Part shown: positions 1 through 13,665 of the stretch, one piece after another
Layout: each line of letters opens with the position of its first letter
Numbering within the stretch: position 1 is the first letter of the stretch
Made by a program: the position numbers and the translations under genes
Assembly: GCF_037975245.1 (NCBI RefSeq)
Contig: NC_092579.1
Span: 5,519,001 to 5,583,000, forward strand
DNA length: 64,000 nucleotides
Reading direction: 5' to 3'
Origin: Apostichopus japonicus
Lineage: Eukaryota > Echinodermata > Holothuroidea > Aspidochirotida > Stichopodidae
Notes under the pieces: generated by a model
Databases searched by the model: none
Seen by the model: only the letters and a program-made list of their open reading frames with translations
Told to the model about the DNA's origin: nothing

Positions 1-46
1 AGATGTGACTTGTGTTAAAAGAAATGTTTATGTATGTATTTATTTA

Positions 47-81
47 TAATAATAATAATCATAATAATAATAATAATAAAC
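47..81. repeat. (AAT)n microsatellite
   Basis: A short imperfect AAT run directly precedes the SINE fragment at 88-192. On the minus strand it is the 3' tail of that SINE. The same tail-body order is seen in the copy at 3815-4100. Confidence 0.8.
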
Positions 82-87
82 AACAGT

Positions 88-192
88 TATTTTTACGACG
101 CTTAAGCGACCACAAATGTGGGAGAAGCCCGCAAGGGCTTATGGATTACAACTTACACGTCGGGTGGCTTCCAATTCAACATTTCAACATGA
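88..192 (-). repeat. tRNA-derived SINE, 3' part only (family 1, copy A)
   Basis: This is nearly identical over about 100 bases to the 3' half of the SINE at 3815-4100, including the block around gcttaagcgaccacaaatgt and the block acacgtcgggtggcttcc. The tRNA-like 5' half is missing, so the copy is 5'-truncated on the minus strand. Downstream, 193-1240 holds nothing I recognise. Confidence 0.75.
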
Positions 193-1239
193 CTAACATA
201 TCAATTCAGGGACCAAACAGAAGCAAACTTGAAATTGTCTAGACGTGAGTCCGCCTACTGGAACTCACCAGGGGCCCTATGGTGGGTCTCTGAGCCCTAT
301 CCGATACGGCTTTTCTACAAGGCGATCGCGATGTGCGCCACGCGCATGCTACATCAGTTTTATCCATGTTCAGTCATTTATCCTCACCCCCAACAAACTG
401 ACTACGAAGTCGGAAAAAGGGTTCTTATTATAGACACTACGGTTGCAATTGGGAGTAGGATGAAATGAAAAATAGTGTGAATATTCTGGTTTGTATCGAT
501 GATAAAAAAGGTCCACATGTTTTATAGTTGTCCATCTTAGTGTTAATTATTCAATACAATTTTAAAAACCAGGCGCTCAACTTTCAAACCGGGCTCGAAA
601 GTTTAAAACCGGGGGCTGAGAAACGAAATCAAATTCAAACCGGTTAAAATAGGCTGGCAAGAACCCGGGTATACAGTATATGCGGAATATTGTGAAGAAG
701 GCAACTAGTGCTAGTTCTCTTACCATTACGTAAATATAATGAAAAGAAAGACAGGTGCCAAAAAAGTATGACAATTGTCGTTACATTTGTCATTTGTTAT
801 TGAAGCTGTGTTGAAAAAAACATTCGTTTTAAAAAAGTGATTACAATTTGCCTTTCTAACACAGTAACTACAGTTTGTATAGGTGAATGTGCAAATATGT
901 ATAACATGTTTTTATTCAGCGTACATCGTTGAAGGGAACATGCGAAAGTCACCGTACACCACTATACTAGTAATCCAGCCATTCTGTAAACATTACTGCA
1001 GTTAGACTAACTCAGATAAAGCCGAGTTACATTGTGCACATCTGTGTAGTAACGTAGTACAACTTAAGATTTAATAATTAGAATATGTGTTGCTGTCTGA
1101 CAAACAAAGGTGTCTCAATTCCCAGCAACAGTCTGGTTTGGCAGTTTGTCTCTATTAGTATATACTTCTATCATATGTGGTAGTATGTTTCTTGTTAATA
1201 TTTGCTTGTTAAAGACTAACATCTTCTTTGACAACCTGG

Positions 1240-1650
1240 ACATTGGAGTATATTTATGATTTTCAAATCATTTTATGTTAAAATATCATCTAAAAGCTGT
1301 TGCTATGTTTCAAAAATGTTGGTATGGTAACACTAATGCTTGTTGTGTAGATGAGCAGTTACATCAACAGTAATCTGAAAGGAATTAAATTTATTCATTC
1401 TTCACATAAATTATTATTTCTTTAGCTATTGAACTGATTTTAATATATTAATGATATACAAAGCAATTTAATAATCAAATGGTATATAGGGCAATAATGG
1501 TCTCAATTACACTTGTTCATCCGTTATTTATAATCAGTTTTATCAATTGATTTCTAGTGTTGAGTAGGATCCTTAACTATATTTATTCTTACTTTTATCA
1601 ACATTTCATCTGTCGGCAGATTAATGGTCAAAGTATAGATTTCTTGTGAT
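1240..1650 (+). pseudogene. Decayed duplicate of intron 5 / exon 6 edge of the ZU5-death gene
   Basis: Two blocks match the main gene in the same order and on the same strand. Bases 1291-1380 (around gctgttgctatgttt and gatgagcagttacatca) match 25440-25535. Bases 1517-1640 (around gagtaggatccttaactata and ggcagattaatggtcaa) match 26940-27060, which covers the end of intron 5 and the first codons of exon 6. The splice acceptor and reading frame are not preserved, so this is a relic, not a gene. The match shows that part of the locus was copied and then decayed. Confidence 0.65.
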
Positions 1651-1754
1651 TTGTTACAGACGGCCTGTCATAAGTTGCCAATGGAATTGTCTGACCGAGC
1701 TAAATATGTTTGACAAATTGGTTGACAAATTGGTTGGCAATGATATCATAGGAA

Positions 1755-2575
1755 ATAGTTTAGTAGGAAAAAAGACCCTATCAAGGACCCTATACAGGAG
1801 AGAAAGAAAAACTGAAGACACAAACACTCAAACCCGATTACAGTTCACTGGCACCTTGAATACTGAAATTAGCTTCTACCAGACTTCTAATATTTTGGTC
1901 TGTAGACCTAACGCAGTGCCTATCTGAACGTATTTATTGTTATTATTAGTTTAGTTTAGTAGAAAAAAAGGATCAGGAAGGACGCTTAAGTCCCCATCAA
2001 GGACCCTATAGGAGAGAAAAAACTGAAGACCCGATTACAATGCTTATAGTGCTTGTCCAAAGCATCTTTAACCCATTCACACTACTTGCAAGTACAACTT
2101 TCTCAGACAAGCCGTTCCACTCATTCACAACCCTATTAGAAAAAAAAAGTTATGCCGAGTATTAATCCTACTTTGCGACTTTTGGAGTTTAAGACAATGA
2201 CCTCTGGTAAAACTTATATTAGCAAACATGAAAGTCAGTGAAGGATAAATTGACCAAACCATGCATACACAATCTTGAAAACCTGAATCAAGTCACCACG
2301 TAACCTATTAAACTCCAGTGTGGTGAGATTCAACACTTGTGACCACCTATAATATGAAACACCCTTTAAGAATTAATCATCCTAGTAGCCCTCCTCTGAA
2401 CCATTTCGAGTACTTCCTTATCCTTAGCAGAATATGGGTTCCAAGCCTGCACAGCATACTCCAGATGAGGCCTGACCAACTGCTTATAAAACCTAGCAAC
2501 TATGTCCTCTCTCAGAAACCTGTAGTTCCTTCAGATTATGCCTAAAACCATATTACCTCTTTAAGCAGCTTCAAA
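1755..2575 (-). mobile_element. CR1/L2-like LINE, 3' end with RT C-terminus
   Basis: Translating the minus strand from about 2530 down gives the classic end of a LINE reverse transcriptase: LYKQLVRPHLEYAVQAWNPY, then LEMVQRRATRM. Further on come RLRGDLIQVFKI, RGHCLKLQK and RVVNEWNGLS, which is the conserved tail of CR1/L2-type polymerases. Stops and frameshifts interrupt it, so it is dead. A 3' UTR containing the motif ctataggagagaaaaaactg follows; this motif occurs twice (about 1785 and 2008). Confidence 0.75.
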
Positions 2576-2757
2576 GAACACGATTGCAAGAATGCTTCAA
2601 AACACACGATAGTCAGACTAACAATTTAGCAATGCCTTATGTGATAGGCTACAGCGAGAGGGGCTAAATTTAGTCTCATTCCATTATGAATTTTTGAGGT
2701 TCTTTGTTAATATTAATATTAACCTTCATTGGCGTAGATCCGGGGGAAAGGGATTTA

Positions 2758-3058
<301 letters not shown>

Positions 3059-3104
3059 ATTTCTCTCCACATGAAAGTGTTCATTTAAAATGTGTTTTAA
3101 TGCT

Positions 3105-3300
3105 GAAATTAATTCCCCAACATTTGACTGGGAGGGAGGGGAGAGGAACACGCGAAGTACACGCGAAGTGTGGGAAGGGCCTTGCTATTGATACAGGATG
3201 AGGAAACATCGTCGTGAACTTTCCATAAAACGGTGCCATGTGCATAGGGTATCGTGTTAAATATGGTGCATTGGAACAGCAGTGGGAAGTCATTATCTTG
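3105..3300. repeat. Dispersed repeat, copy 1 (partner at about 4495-4612)
   Basis: The stretches acacgcgaagtgtgggaa, ggtgccatgtgcatagggta and cattggaacagcagtg, followed by gaagtcattatcttgtatag, recur in the same order at 4502-4605. Both copies sit close to the family 1 SINE and its AAT tail, so this looks like an older dispersed element rather than coding sequence. Confidence 0.6.
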
Positions 3301-3302
3301 TA

Positions 3303-3812
<510 letters not shown>

Positions 3813-4100
3813 GCAGTTATTTTTACGACGCTTAAGCGACCACAAATGTGGGAGAAGCCCGCAAAGGCTTATGAATTACAACTTACACGTCGGGTGGCTT
3901 CCAATTCAACATTTTAACTCAAATCTGGAATCTTTTCAATTTAGAAAGTCACTTCAGATGGGAAAACCATAGATTGCTCTTGGATGAAAAACCCACCTTA
4001 CTATGACCCGGCCGGGAATCGAACCCCAAACCTCCCGATTGCTAAGCCTCATTGCTTCAAATGCCACCGCCTTTATCCACTCGGCCACAGCACCGATTGA
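3813..4100 (-). repeat. tRNA-derived SINE, full-length (family 1, copy B)
   Basis: Read on the minus strand from about 4095, the element opens with GTGGCCGAGTGGATAAAGG (RNA polymerase III A box), a tRNA-like arm, then GGTTCGATTCCCGG (B box), so the head resembles a Leu/Ser-type tRNA. A tRNA-unrelated body follows to about 3820, then an ATT tail. The body is shared by copies A and C, which supports SINE status over a real tRNA gene. The conserved 3' body may be one of the shared SINE core domains; I cannot identify which. Confidence 0.85.
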
Positions 4101-4494
4101 TAACCTCAAAATATATCCCCCAACATTTGACTGAAGGGGGGGGGGAACCATTTAATCATCTCCACCATGTTATAATTAGACCCTAACAAATGTTTCATCG
4201 TTAGAAAATTAAAAATAACGTAAATAATGTAATGTACGTGTCTTTGTCGCTATGACTGTGCCTGTAGCTCGGGAAGAGTTGGTATTATCGCGTCCTTGGG
4301 GATACATGATTTGGTAGGCTGTTAACGGACAACCCTCCGCTCCTACCCTTCCCCAGGAATCTCACTCGCACATTGCTCTTGGTTCGCTACTGTACCCTTC
4401 ATCTCAAAATAAGTGGATAACCTCACCCCCCCCCCCCCCTCTCCACCAATTTCAAAACGAAATCTACGCCACTGTTCACCTTTATCCCGATGTT

Positions 4495-4612
4495 TAACTT
4501 GTACACGCGAAGTGTGGGAACTATCCATAAATGGTGCCATGTGCATAGGGTATTGTGTTGAATATAATGCATTGGAACAGCAGTGTGAAGTCATTATCTT
4601 GTATAGCCATAT
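4495..4612. repeat. Dispersed repeat, copy 2
   Basis: Matches 3150-3302 with small deletions (see copy 1). A run of 17 C at about 4424-4440 lies just before it. From 4613 to 5945 I see nothing supportable. Confidence 0.6.
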
Positions 4613-5947
4613 TAGCCAAATATAATCAACATTGCCGGGTACTCCAATATTTACTTTCCATATTTAACTGAGCACAAATGACGACCTCTGTACACAGATA
4701 CAGTTATTTTATTTAAATTCAAACTCATATTCTCCCGCACAGACTGCATGTTAGACTTAACGTGTTTGGTAAAGCAAACAGCTCGAGCTAAAACGAAACT
4801 ATGTTGTTGCATGGCTAGTCCAAAGTGTTACTAACGTCAGTGTTGCATAGAAGCTCTTGATATGATTAAAGCAGTACATTATATATATTTAAGGTTTCTC
4901 TTAAACACCGCTATGCACTGACTAAGGCTTTCCATGTTAATTTTACTTGGAGGCCGAAATTATGTTCCAATGGGAATGGAAGTTAATAAAGGCTGACTCA
5001 TAGAAGAACGAAGCTCATACAGGAAGCTCAGCATATTTCGCCTGCATGCGTGTGCACTGACACACACGATGAACCGATTTTGGAACATATTTTCATCCAG
5101 CCTATTTACTCCCGTCTGAAACCCCAACTTCACCATATCCCCCACTAATCTAAACTGCCCAAAATACTCTGATATGAAACAATTCATCTCCTTATTTTGT
5201 CAGGTTTCTATTTTGAATAAAAACGGAAACTAGTAGAGAACTTTCCAATATTCCGCTATTATAATACGACTATTAGGACCGTTTACCACACAAGTCCGCC
5301 GTAACTATTTGAAAGACGCTATAACTGTAATCGCCTTTTACAGACTTATGTTGGACTGGTTGGAGAGACAAGTATGGTGGTTTACTTACTCAATGGAAGT
5401 TAGATTGAGGGATAGGGATATGATTATCTCAATGATGATCTATAGACTTTACAGGAAGACCACCTGTATGATGTTAAGCCAGTCATCGCCCGGTCCTTCC
5501 CACTCCCTCTCCCTCCCTTTTCGAGAATGTAATTCGATGTATTTATTAAAGTACGATATAACATTCAACATAAGATTAAAATTCGTTCAATAAAACAAGA
5601 TAGAAAACCTCAACGAACTGCTTTTAGTTCAATATTGACTTAAAAATCACGCGGTATGGTCTATATGTAGGAGGTCAAGGGTTAGTGGGCGTATCTTATC
5701 CTTTTATTAATTTGCTAGATACCAGATCAGATCAAACATGTTCTCCTCTCTTACTATAGCAGTCAACCCTCCACTACATCCTTCGTGCTCCACACTTCAG
5801 CTGTTCAGCGATAAATATATAATATTCAGTTGAGAAATTTCTTTCATACTATGATCAAAATCATATCATTTCGTTGTCTTTTCAATTATCTCAAAGGGCC
5901 ATCGATTTGAAATTTGTGTTATCACTTCACGCTTAGCAACTCAGCAT

Positions 5948-6120
5948 ACAAACCTATCGAATTAAATCAAGAACAAGTTTATATTGAAGACCTATCGAAG
6001 AATATTAGCTGTAGCTCACCTGCACCTATCTTACAAACCTATCGAATTAAATCAAGAACAAGTTTATATTGAAGACCTATCGAAGAATATTAGCTGTAGC
6101 TCACCTGCACCTATCTTACA
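5948..6120. repeat. 85-bp tandem duplication
   Basis: Two consecutive copies of an 85-base unit beginning acaaacctatcgaattaaat are essentially identical, which implies a recent event. They lie in unannotated DNA. From 6121 to 8684 nothing else is recognisable. Confidence 0.9.
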
Positions 6121-8692
6121 GAGACGTCTATTATTGTAAGTATAAAGAAAACATTTATGAATTTTTATTAGCAGCATTCCAGTATAGGGAAGTATAGCTA
6201 AATTAGACAACATGCTTACACGGAACAGTTTGAAAAAACATAAATTCCTTTCAATTTAACTTCCTATTTTCTCACGATTTCGTCGTCTTTTTCGCAATCC
6301 AGCATGAACTAAATCGAGCTGACACGTTAAATTCCTGATTGATCGTAGACAGTGTGTTTTTATAATCGGTGATAAATTAGAGAATAAATCCAGGGAACCT
6401 TTCCTGATGACCAAAAACATCATTTCATATATCATATTAAATGCAAGGTTGCTCGTTAAACACAAAAAAGTCCAAAGCATTCACCCAAAACAAGTCTTCT
6501 TTCCGTTCCGATGATCTCTGTAATTATTGCGATATTCCTCGATAAGAATATATTTTAGAAAGTCGTATTTGTGTCTTAACGATTTTTTAATTTTATCCGC
6601 AGATCAAGACTCCCGCTGCATAAATATAATTTTCTGAAAACTATTTAAAGACATTTCAAAATGGCCGCCACAAAAACCTCGTAAGATTTACTATTGTTTT
6701 TTTTTTATATAAAACGATTCAAATGTGTTTATACCCGGCGATTATACATGAAAGTATAAGAAAAATATTTATTATTTGTTTACCTTATATTCACCTATAT
6801 ACAAGCAATGTTGTATACTGACAATATTTTTATAAACCGGGCTGTTCGTTCATCAGATAGCTCCTGAAATAGAGGAATGATCTAGTGTCGAATGGTTTGG
6901 GGGTGGGGGTGGTTGGTACGAACCCCTAAGGGTGGTAGGACATCACGGTGTCGTTGAATTGAGAAAGTCATCTCAAATCGCCAATACAATGGATCCTCTC
7001 TGCATTCTATGCCAAAAATCCATTATTTCCATTATTTTTAACGATATAGGACCCTTTGATTGATTTGTTTAATTTATCAGCAAAATGGCACTTCTTGATT
7101 AAACTTTTCCTAACTGTCTCAACAATAGGACACTTTTGAAATACCAAAGAATAAAAAAAACGGTACTTGTCAAAAATGGACACTTCTTATCTATGAAACG
7201 GAGCACTTCTTAACGTTTCTGTTACAAAACAGGAGGAACGTGTCCCCTCGGATTCCCCACATCGGGTCTATCGCCCATGGATATGATACAAATCGGTTAT
7301 GCCAAAGCTTATCCTGGTAGACATAAAGGATATCTTTACCAAATGAAAATTAATATTTTGTAGACCATTAAAACACTCTGCTATCAGCCCATGTTGGATG
7401 TCTATTAAACCTTTCATTTTAAAGTAATGGCCCTTGTAAAAATACGGTTCATCCCTTTGAAGTGACTGGACCTGATTTGATCTTATACAAATTCCATTAG
7501 GTCAGTTTCCAAATCTGATACAACACAAAATTCACTGTGAAGACTTTTATGCCCCCCAATGCCATATGTTAAGATGCATCGAAATTCCTCACCTAAAAAA
7601 GGTGTTAAACGTCATCCAAGGATGTTTTTTGCTTTTATGGAGATTAACGAACATGTTTTGGTAGAGTTATTATCATTTTAAAGCAATGGGATTAACATTA
7701 AGACTTAGGATTGCACTGAGGCGCCGACGTCATCGATCTCTGGACCCTTAAGTGAGCATTCCAGAGTTTAAGCATATTTTGAAGGTAAGTATAAGGTAAG
7801 AAGGTAAATATAGGTGTAAAGCTGTATAGCTATAATAAGCATTATTACTAGCAGTCAAATTTGTCCTTTGTTTTTCTTGGACTTAATATGTCAAAGAACT
7901 CAAGACTAAATTTCTGTCTGAAGTCACCCCGTGAAAACTTTAGACCAAAGTTGGCCTTCTTGAATAGCGCCATGATTTAATGATTACCGGAGCCTTCACA
8001 AAACTAGCTTTCTTGAATGGCTCCACCACTTTTACAAAACTTGTGGGCATCTCTCTCTCCATTTTTGGCGCTGAATGCAAATGTATTATAATGCACTGCA
8101 TGCGTGTTGTCGACAAACACAAGTTGAATCAGAGAGTTACATCAGTACATACATATGAAAACGACGAATATTGAAGAAAAATAAATGTGTTCAAGCAAAC
8201 TTAATATAGCCTATGCAATTCCATCAATTTGACTGAAACTGCTTATTAACAATTTAGGCATATAGTCGGTGTTAATTGTACTATGTGAGAGAAATTTTGT
8301 GAAAGGAATATTTTCATATCCGTAAAACACACAGTAATAAATTGGAAATGTTTTTCTTCATTATGAACTTTATTTAGACAGCTTTAATAGGCCATTTTAT
8401 AGGAAAACAATTTATTCGGTAGAATTTCCAGTTTCTAGCACTATTTACCCCGTTTGTTTTATACAAATTCACGAAGCCATGTATTTTCTTCACGTTAATG
8501 CGCGAAAAAGTTCTTCTTAATGGTAAACCATTGTTAGTCGTGTGTCTTTAGGCCAGTATCCCGAAAATTCCTTATTATTAGGCCTTCAACGTCTCGTTTC
8601 TTATATCTTCGAGATTACCTTGTCGATTAATTTGCTCTGGACATCTGCCAATGTGGTCACGACTTTGTAATTCCATGCACATAGATCAATAG

Positions 8693-9910
8693 CAAGGACG
8701 GCGGAAGCACTTTTAATCTGGGGGGAGGGCACCGACATCAAAGGGCACTTTGCAGAAATTCGATTGGACTGACGCAGCCTTATATTTAGTACTCTTTAAA
8801 ACTGTTATTGTATTATCTTATTTGTGTATACACATCACTCCATCAACGCCCCTCCCCCCTAAAGGAAAATATGCATACTAGCACTGCAGTATCCAATGTG
8901 CAAATTGGGAAACAAGGAACACATTTTCTTTTGAGACAAAATGAGGTGAAATCATGCTAGTTGCTAATGTACACGAGACGAGGCGAAGGCAGAGCCTCGG
9001 GTACGGTGTGCATAGATTCGAGCTCGGTGGCGTGGTCGATGTCACAGGTCCACGGGACGGGGCGAATACCCGGCAGTCGACCGTAGGAGCCTCCGATGCA
9101 CGTGCACAGATCTGGGACTCGGTGTGTCGTTCGATAGCACCAGTCGGAGAGACGGTGCGCGAGACCGAGTCGACCGAGAGCGTCGGCAGGAGTGCACGAG
9201 AGGGGGTCGATCGAATGTTCGTGACCTTTTAGTGTAGCGGGTATTGGCTTACGTGTGCCCGACGGAGACGGCAGAAGGACCGACGAGCACACGTATAGAG
9301 TTGTGACCTCGTCAGAGATGATGAGCCCCTCCCCCCCCCCCAAAAAAAAATATTGTCAACTTTAGTGTAGCGGGTACTGGCTAGGATGTGCCCGACGGAG
9401 ACGGCAGAACGACCCACGAACACATGCATAGAGTTGTGACCATTGTCAACTTAAGGGTATCGGGTACTGGCTTTAGTGTGCCCGACGGAGACGGCAGAAC
9501 GACCCACGAACACATGCATAGAGTTGTGACTATTGTCAACTTGAATGTATCGGGTACTGGCTAGGATGTGCCCGGCGGTGACGGTAGAACGACCCACGAA
9601 CACATGCATAGAGTTGTGACTATTGTCAACTTTAATGTATCGGGTACTGGCTAGGATGTGCCCGTTTGAACAGTTGTATGCACGACTATCTGAGCGGAGC
9701 GCCACCATCAGTTGGCGCGGAGCGTATTAGAAAATTTTTGGTTTTACAAACCCCTCAGATGGCCGGAAACGGCCCTTCCCTCTGGTTCCCTGGACTCTTG
9801 CTTACTTGAGACACCTCAATTTTTATGTAGAAAAACGGCACATTTTAAACCTGAGGAAAAGTGGGGGGCACGTGCCCCCTGTGCCCCCCCCCCTGGTTCC
9901 GCCGCCCTTG
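8693..9910. mobile_element. hAT-like non-autonomous element, 1,218 bp, with 8-bp target duplication
   Basis: The left end reads CAAGGACGGCGGAAGC, and the right end is the reverse complement of CAAGGGCGGCGGAACC, giving about 14 of 16 matching terminal bases. The flanks are identical 8-mers, atcaatag at 8685-8692 and 9911-9918, which is the target-duplication length of hAT transposons. There is no transposase frame. The interior holds a 90-bp minisatellite (9228-9670), and segments recur inverted near 61.5, 62.3 and 63.9 kb, so this is a family. The G/C homopolymers near the ends match the other hAT-like copies in this window. Confidence 0.8.
9228..9670. repeat. 90-bp minisatellite inside the hAT-like element
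   Basis: The landmark cgggtactggct recurs at 9371, 9461, 9551 and 9641, an exact 90-base period. A first unit at 9238 is separated by an extra 43 bases containing C and A runs. Units carry gtgcccgacggagacggcag and acgaacacatgcatagagtt. This is non-coding. Confidence 0.92.
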
Positions 9911-10574
9911 ATCAATAGCCTATTAAACAAGTCAGTACCGTTTGCAAAACCTAGCCTACTTCGCAGCCTAGTAAGTAGTAAGTTGAGTCTCGTCTATCCG
10001 ACATGCTCAGTGATTAACCTCCACCACGTATCACGATCTTGCGCAAGGTTTATTGCTTCCTCGAAATTTTTAATATTAATGTCCTTAAATTGCGACTTTA
10101 TTTTTCCAAGCAAGGTAGTCACGGGCCTTCCTACTGATTTAGCAGTATGTCTCAGTGCTTTTCTTAAAGCAACCTTTGCTGGAGCGTCCTCCTGGAGTCT
10201 TGCTACATGACCGAAAAATCTCAATCTTCTATGTAAGACTATGGATGACCAAGGTTTTTGGTTGGTTTCGTTGTAGAGCTCATCATTTGATAACCAATTG
10301 TTATTGGTCCATCTAATGTTGAGAATATTCCGAAGTGGTCTCCTTTGAAAAGTGTCAATTTTCCGATCAAGATCCTTCGTTGTGCCCCACAGTTCGCAAT
10401 TGTACAAAAAATACTCTTTAATAAAGTCTCAAAAATCCTAAGCTTAATGTTCCGGCTTATGTTTTTGCTTTTGAAAATGCTTGACAGTGTGTTGAAAGCA
10501 CCGTTGGTTATACCAATTCTTCGGTTAATGTCTTCTTCGGTCCCCAGCAAGCTTCCAACATATTAACACTTCTT

Positions 10575-11120
10575 CTAACTTTCATTTCCTTTTCTTGTGA
10601 TTGAAATGTTCTCAGTTTTTGTGCAATTGATTTTTAGATTCCTTCCTGCCAGTTTGTAAGAAACTCGTTTTTCGATATCTTGCACTATATGCTGACCAGT
10701 TGATGCCCAAGAGATATCATCAGCGTATTGTTGGTCTACTGTGAAAAAAAGAGAATTAGTGGTGGTAGTGCTGTAATAATGATCAACCAACTGAGATGGC
10801 AGGATAACTACATCGATATCATTATCATCTGTTTTCAAAGAGTTGGCTAGATAAGTTATAAAAAATAGTGCACTTGCACTATTTCCTTGTGGTGAACCAA
10901 TGTTAGTGTTAAAAGGAAGTCCGAGTTTGCCCTCTAATTTGACGGTGTAGGAGACTTTATCGATTAGTAGTAATATCAGGTGAAGTTGGTCGTTGTCAAG
11001 AACCTGTTCTAGGTCAGTTAGCAAGGATCCTCTTTGAACTGTGTCGAACGCCTTGCTCATATCTAGCATCAATAGATTCCTAGTGTAACCTATGGATGTT
11101 ATTGCCTTTTCTGCTAGCAC
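10575..11120 (-). pseudogene. LINE reverse transcriptase core fragment
   Basis: This is the longest open piece of the dead LINE (181 codons). It contains the RT block A motif MSKAFDTV, block B SPQGNSASALF and block C YADD, with the catalytic Asp pair intact. Neighbouring pieces at 11140-11529 (fingers region, NLRPVISLST) and 9994-10407 (C-terminal region) are in other frames, which shows frameshifts between them. Confidence 0.85.
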
Positions 11121-13317
11121 TTTAAAAGCGAAGACAAGTTCAGCTGTGCAACGTCCTGAAGTGTAGGCAGTTTAGGTAATGGGGGATATGCTCATCAATT
11201 GACGGACGAATCCTCCTGGCCACACAAACCGCAAGAATTTCCCTCAGTGTTGATAATGAAATGACTGGTCTTAAGTTTTCTGGTGGGCCTTTAGTTTTTC
11301 CCGGTTTTTGGATAGGAGTTAGGATTCCTTGTTTAATTTCAATCGGGAAATCTCCTGATTCGGCTATACTATTTAAGATATTTGCTATGTGTTTGTGTGT
11401 GCATGGGGCATATTTGAGATGTTCGGCTGTCACCTTGTCACAACCTGGGGTTTTATTATTTTTCAAGGATGAGACTGCTTTTTTAATTTCATCTTCATCA
11501 AAGGGCGTGTTTAGTTTTTCTGGAAGCACGTTTAGTTTGGGATCTGGAATATTGAAGTTAAAAGTCTTTTCGAAATGTTTGCTGATTGTCTTTAATTTTT
11601 GCGTCGGTGTCTCCTATGTGTTTATCGCCAATTTTAATTGTAATGGGGTCTCTCTTACTCTTTTGTTGTACTACTCTTATTGCTTTGAAGAAACGGTGGG
11701 AGTCATCCTTACAATTTTCAATTTCAGAAATTTCTTCAATTAATTTTTGTTCATGGGTAGTTTTACTAGAAAATGTTGTTGTTTAATTATTTTGGTCCTT
11801 TTAGTTTTTCAATTTCTCTTTTGATCAATATCCTTACAGTTGTCAATCTGGAGTCTAGGTCTTTTTGTTTCTTGGATAAGCTTGCTATTTCAGTATTATT
11901 AAAGCGTACTTTGTTTGTTGGTGGATTTAAGTTTGGGCATTGTTTAACCAAACTGTTGACAGTTCATTCCAATAGGTAGCTGGTGATTGGGAAAAATTGG
12001 TTTCGTTGAATGTGTTAAATACGTTTTCAATATATATAGTCAATTTTGTTTGATTTAAGATGGCAGGTATTACTACTTACAACAGTCCTATTGACTAAAT
12101 AAATTTGTCTTCTTGTTGAGCTATTCAGGGTGAAACTACTTGTAATGATTTTGTGATCAGTGTAAATATGAAAGCTATTATAAGCGCGAGCATCAATATT
12201 AATAATTTTGAAGTTTAATGGAGCTTTGATATAGTCAATTTGGCTTCTGATAGGGTTTCTGTGATTATTAGGTATAAAATTACTTGTATAAGTGTTGATA
12301 TGCTCAGGTTTTTGTTTGTAGAAAGTATTAAATAAGTATAGATCGTTACGTACAATTAGGTCTGTTAAGAATTCACCATTAGTATTAGTATTTGCAGTGG
12401 TGTATTTTCCAATATGTTTAGGAAAGAAAGGATTCGATTAGCCAACTTTTGCATTGAAATCACCACATATAATTACTTCTTCGTTATTGACAGTATTTAG
12501 TAGATCTTCAAGATTTTGTTAAAATTGATCGGTTTCTTCAGGATTCTTATAAGTTATTGCTGATGAAGGGGCATAACCCAGGAAAAAATTTACCTCAAAT
12601 TTACCGTGGTAACATACCACAATTTTACCACGGTAAAACCGGGGTAAAACCGCGGTAAATTTGTTGTACATTACCGCGGTGTTTTGGCCCTATGGACGCG
12701 GTAAACCGCGGTTTACCGCAGTACATTACCACAAATTTACCATAGTTTTACCCCAATTTTACCGCAATTTACCACGCTGTTACCATACTTTTACCGCACT
12801 TTTACCCTAAATTTACCACAGTTTAACGTTCTTTTACCCCAATTTTACCGTATATTTACCACGCTTTTTCCTTAGTTTTACCTCAATTTGCCATACTTTT
12901 ACCACGCTTTACCGTTCTTTTACCCCAATTTTACCATGGTTTTACAGTAGATTTACTACGCTTTGACCTTAGTTTTACCTCAGTTTACCAGGATTTTACA
13001 CTAATTATAGGACAGTTTTACCTCACATTGAGCATAATTTTGTCCTAATTTCAATCAGCATGTACACCATAAATTTCTTTGAACCCTTATTGTAATGGGT
13101 GTATGCCTGACATGTAAGTCCACAGTTGTAGCATGCAACAGTTTTTAATTCATCAAATCCATGGAGGTTTCACACATGAGAAAGCTTTGTTGAATTTCAA
13201 TAACCCTAGCTGGTATGATTCCTGACTATCTGCTTTAGACTTAACTGGTAGTCCAGATTGGACTTTTGATCTCCAATTGCCCTCAAAAACTTGGTTTAAA
13301 TGAAGAGAGTACTCTGT

Positions 13318-13665
13318 AGATATGATATGATATGATACACCTCGTATTACGCTTCCACCCGAAGGTGCTTCAGCAGACTAAGGAAATCCTTAGTCGGAAA
13401 TTATTGAGGTTCCAAGTTTTTGTGCGTGGAAGGACACCGGCGAAACTCGCCTTCTCTTTTCGAATAGTGCCCTGAAGTAACGAGGCAGGGGTGTGTAGTC
13501 CTGCTCCCGGGACCGCAATTTTAACGTCCCCTCCGAAGGACGTGAGTACCGCTTTCCACGTGTAGCCACTTTCCTACCACGAGAAAGGAGCGGGGTGAAA
13601 ATTGGTGTCAGTGTCGACACCGAGGTTTGAACCAGGGACCTCAGGTAGATAGATACATAGACTTG
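13318..13665 (-). repeat. Dispersed SINE-like repeat, 5'-truncated
   Basis: On the minus strand there is a B-box-like GGTTCAAACCTCGG followed by a GC-richer body with GGGGACGTTAAAATTGCGGT, ending in an (ATATC)n tail near 13320-13335. No A box is visible upstream. It lies inside the inverted-repeat element, so it may be a third-level nested insertion. A frame of 76 codons in it is incidental. Confidence 0.5.

Noticed and set aside
4000-4100. True tRNA-Leu/Ser gene
   Set aside because: A and B boxes are present, but the same body follows in several copies and an AAT tail ends it, so it is a SINE.
9228-9670. CRISPR-like array
   Set aside because: The 90-bp units are contiguous with no unique spacers, and the sequence is animal nuclear DNA.
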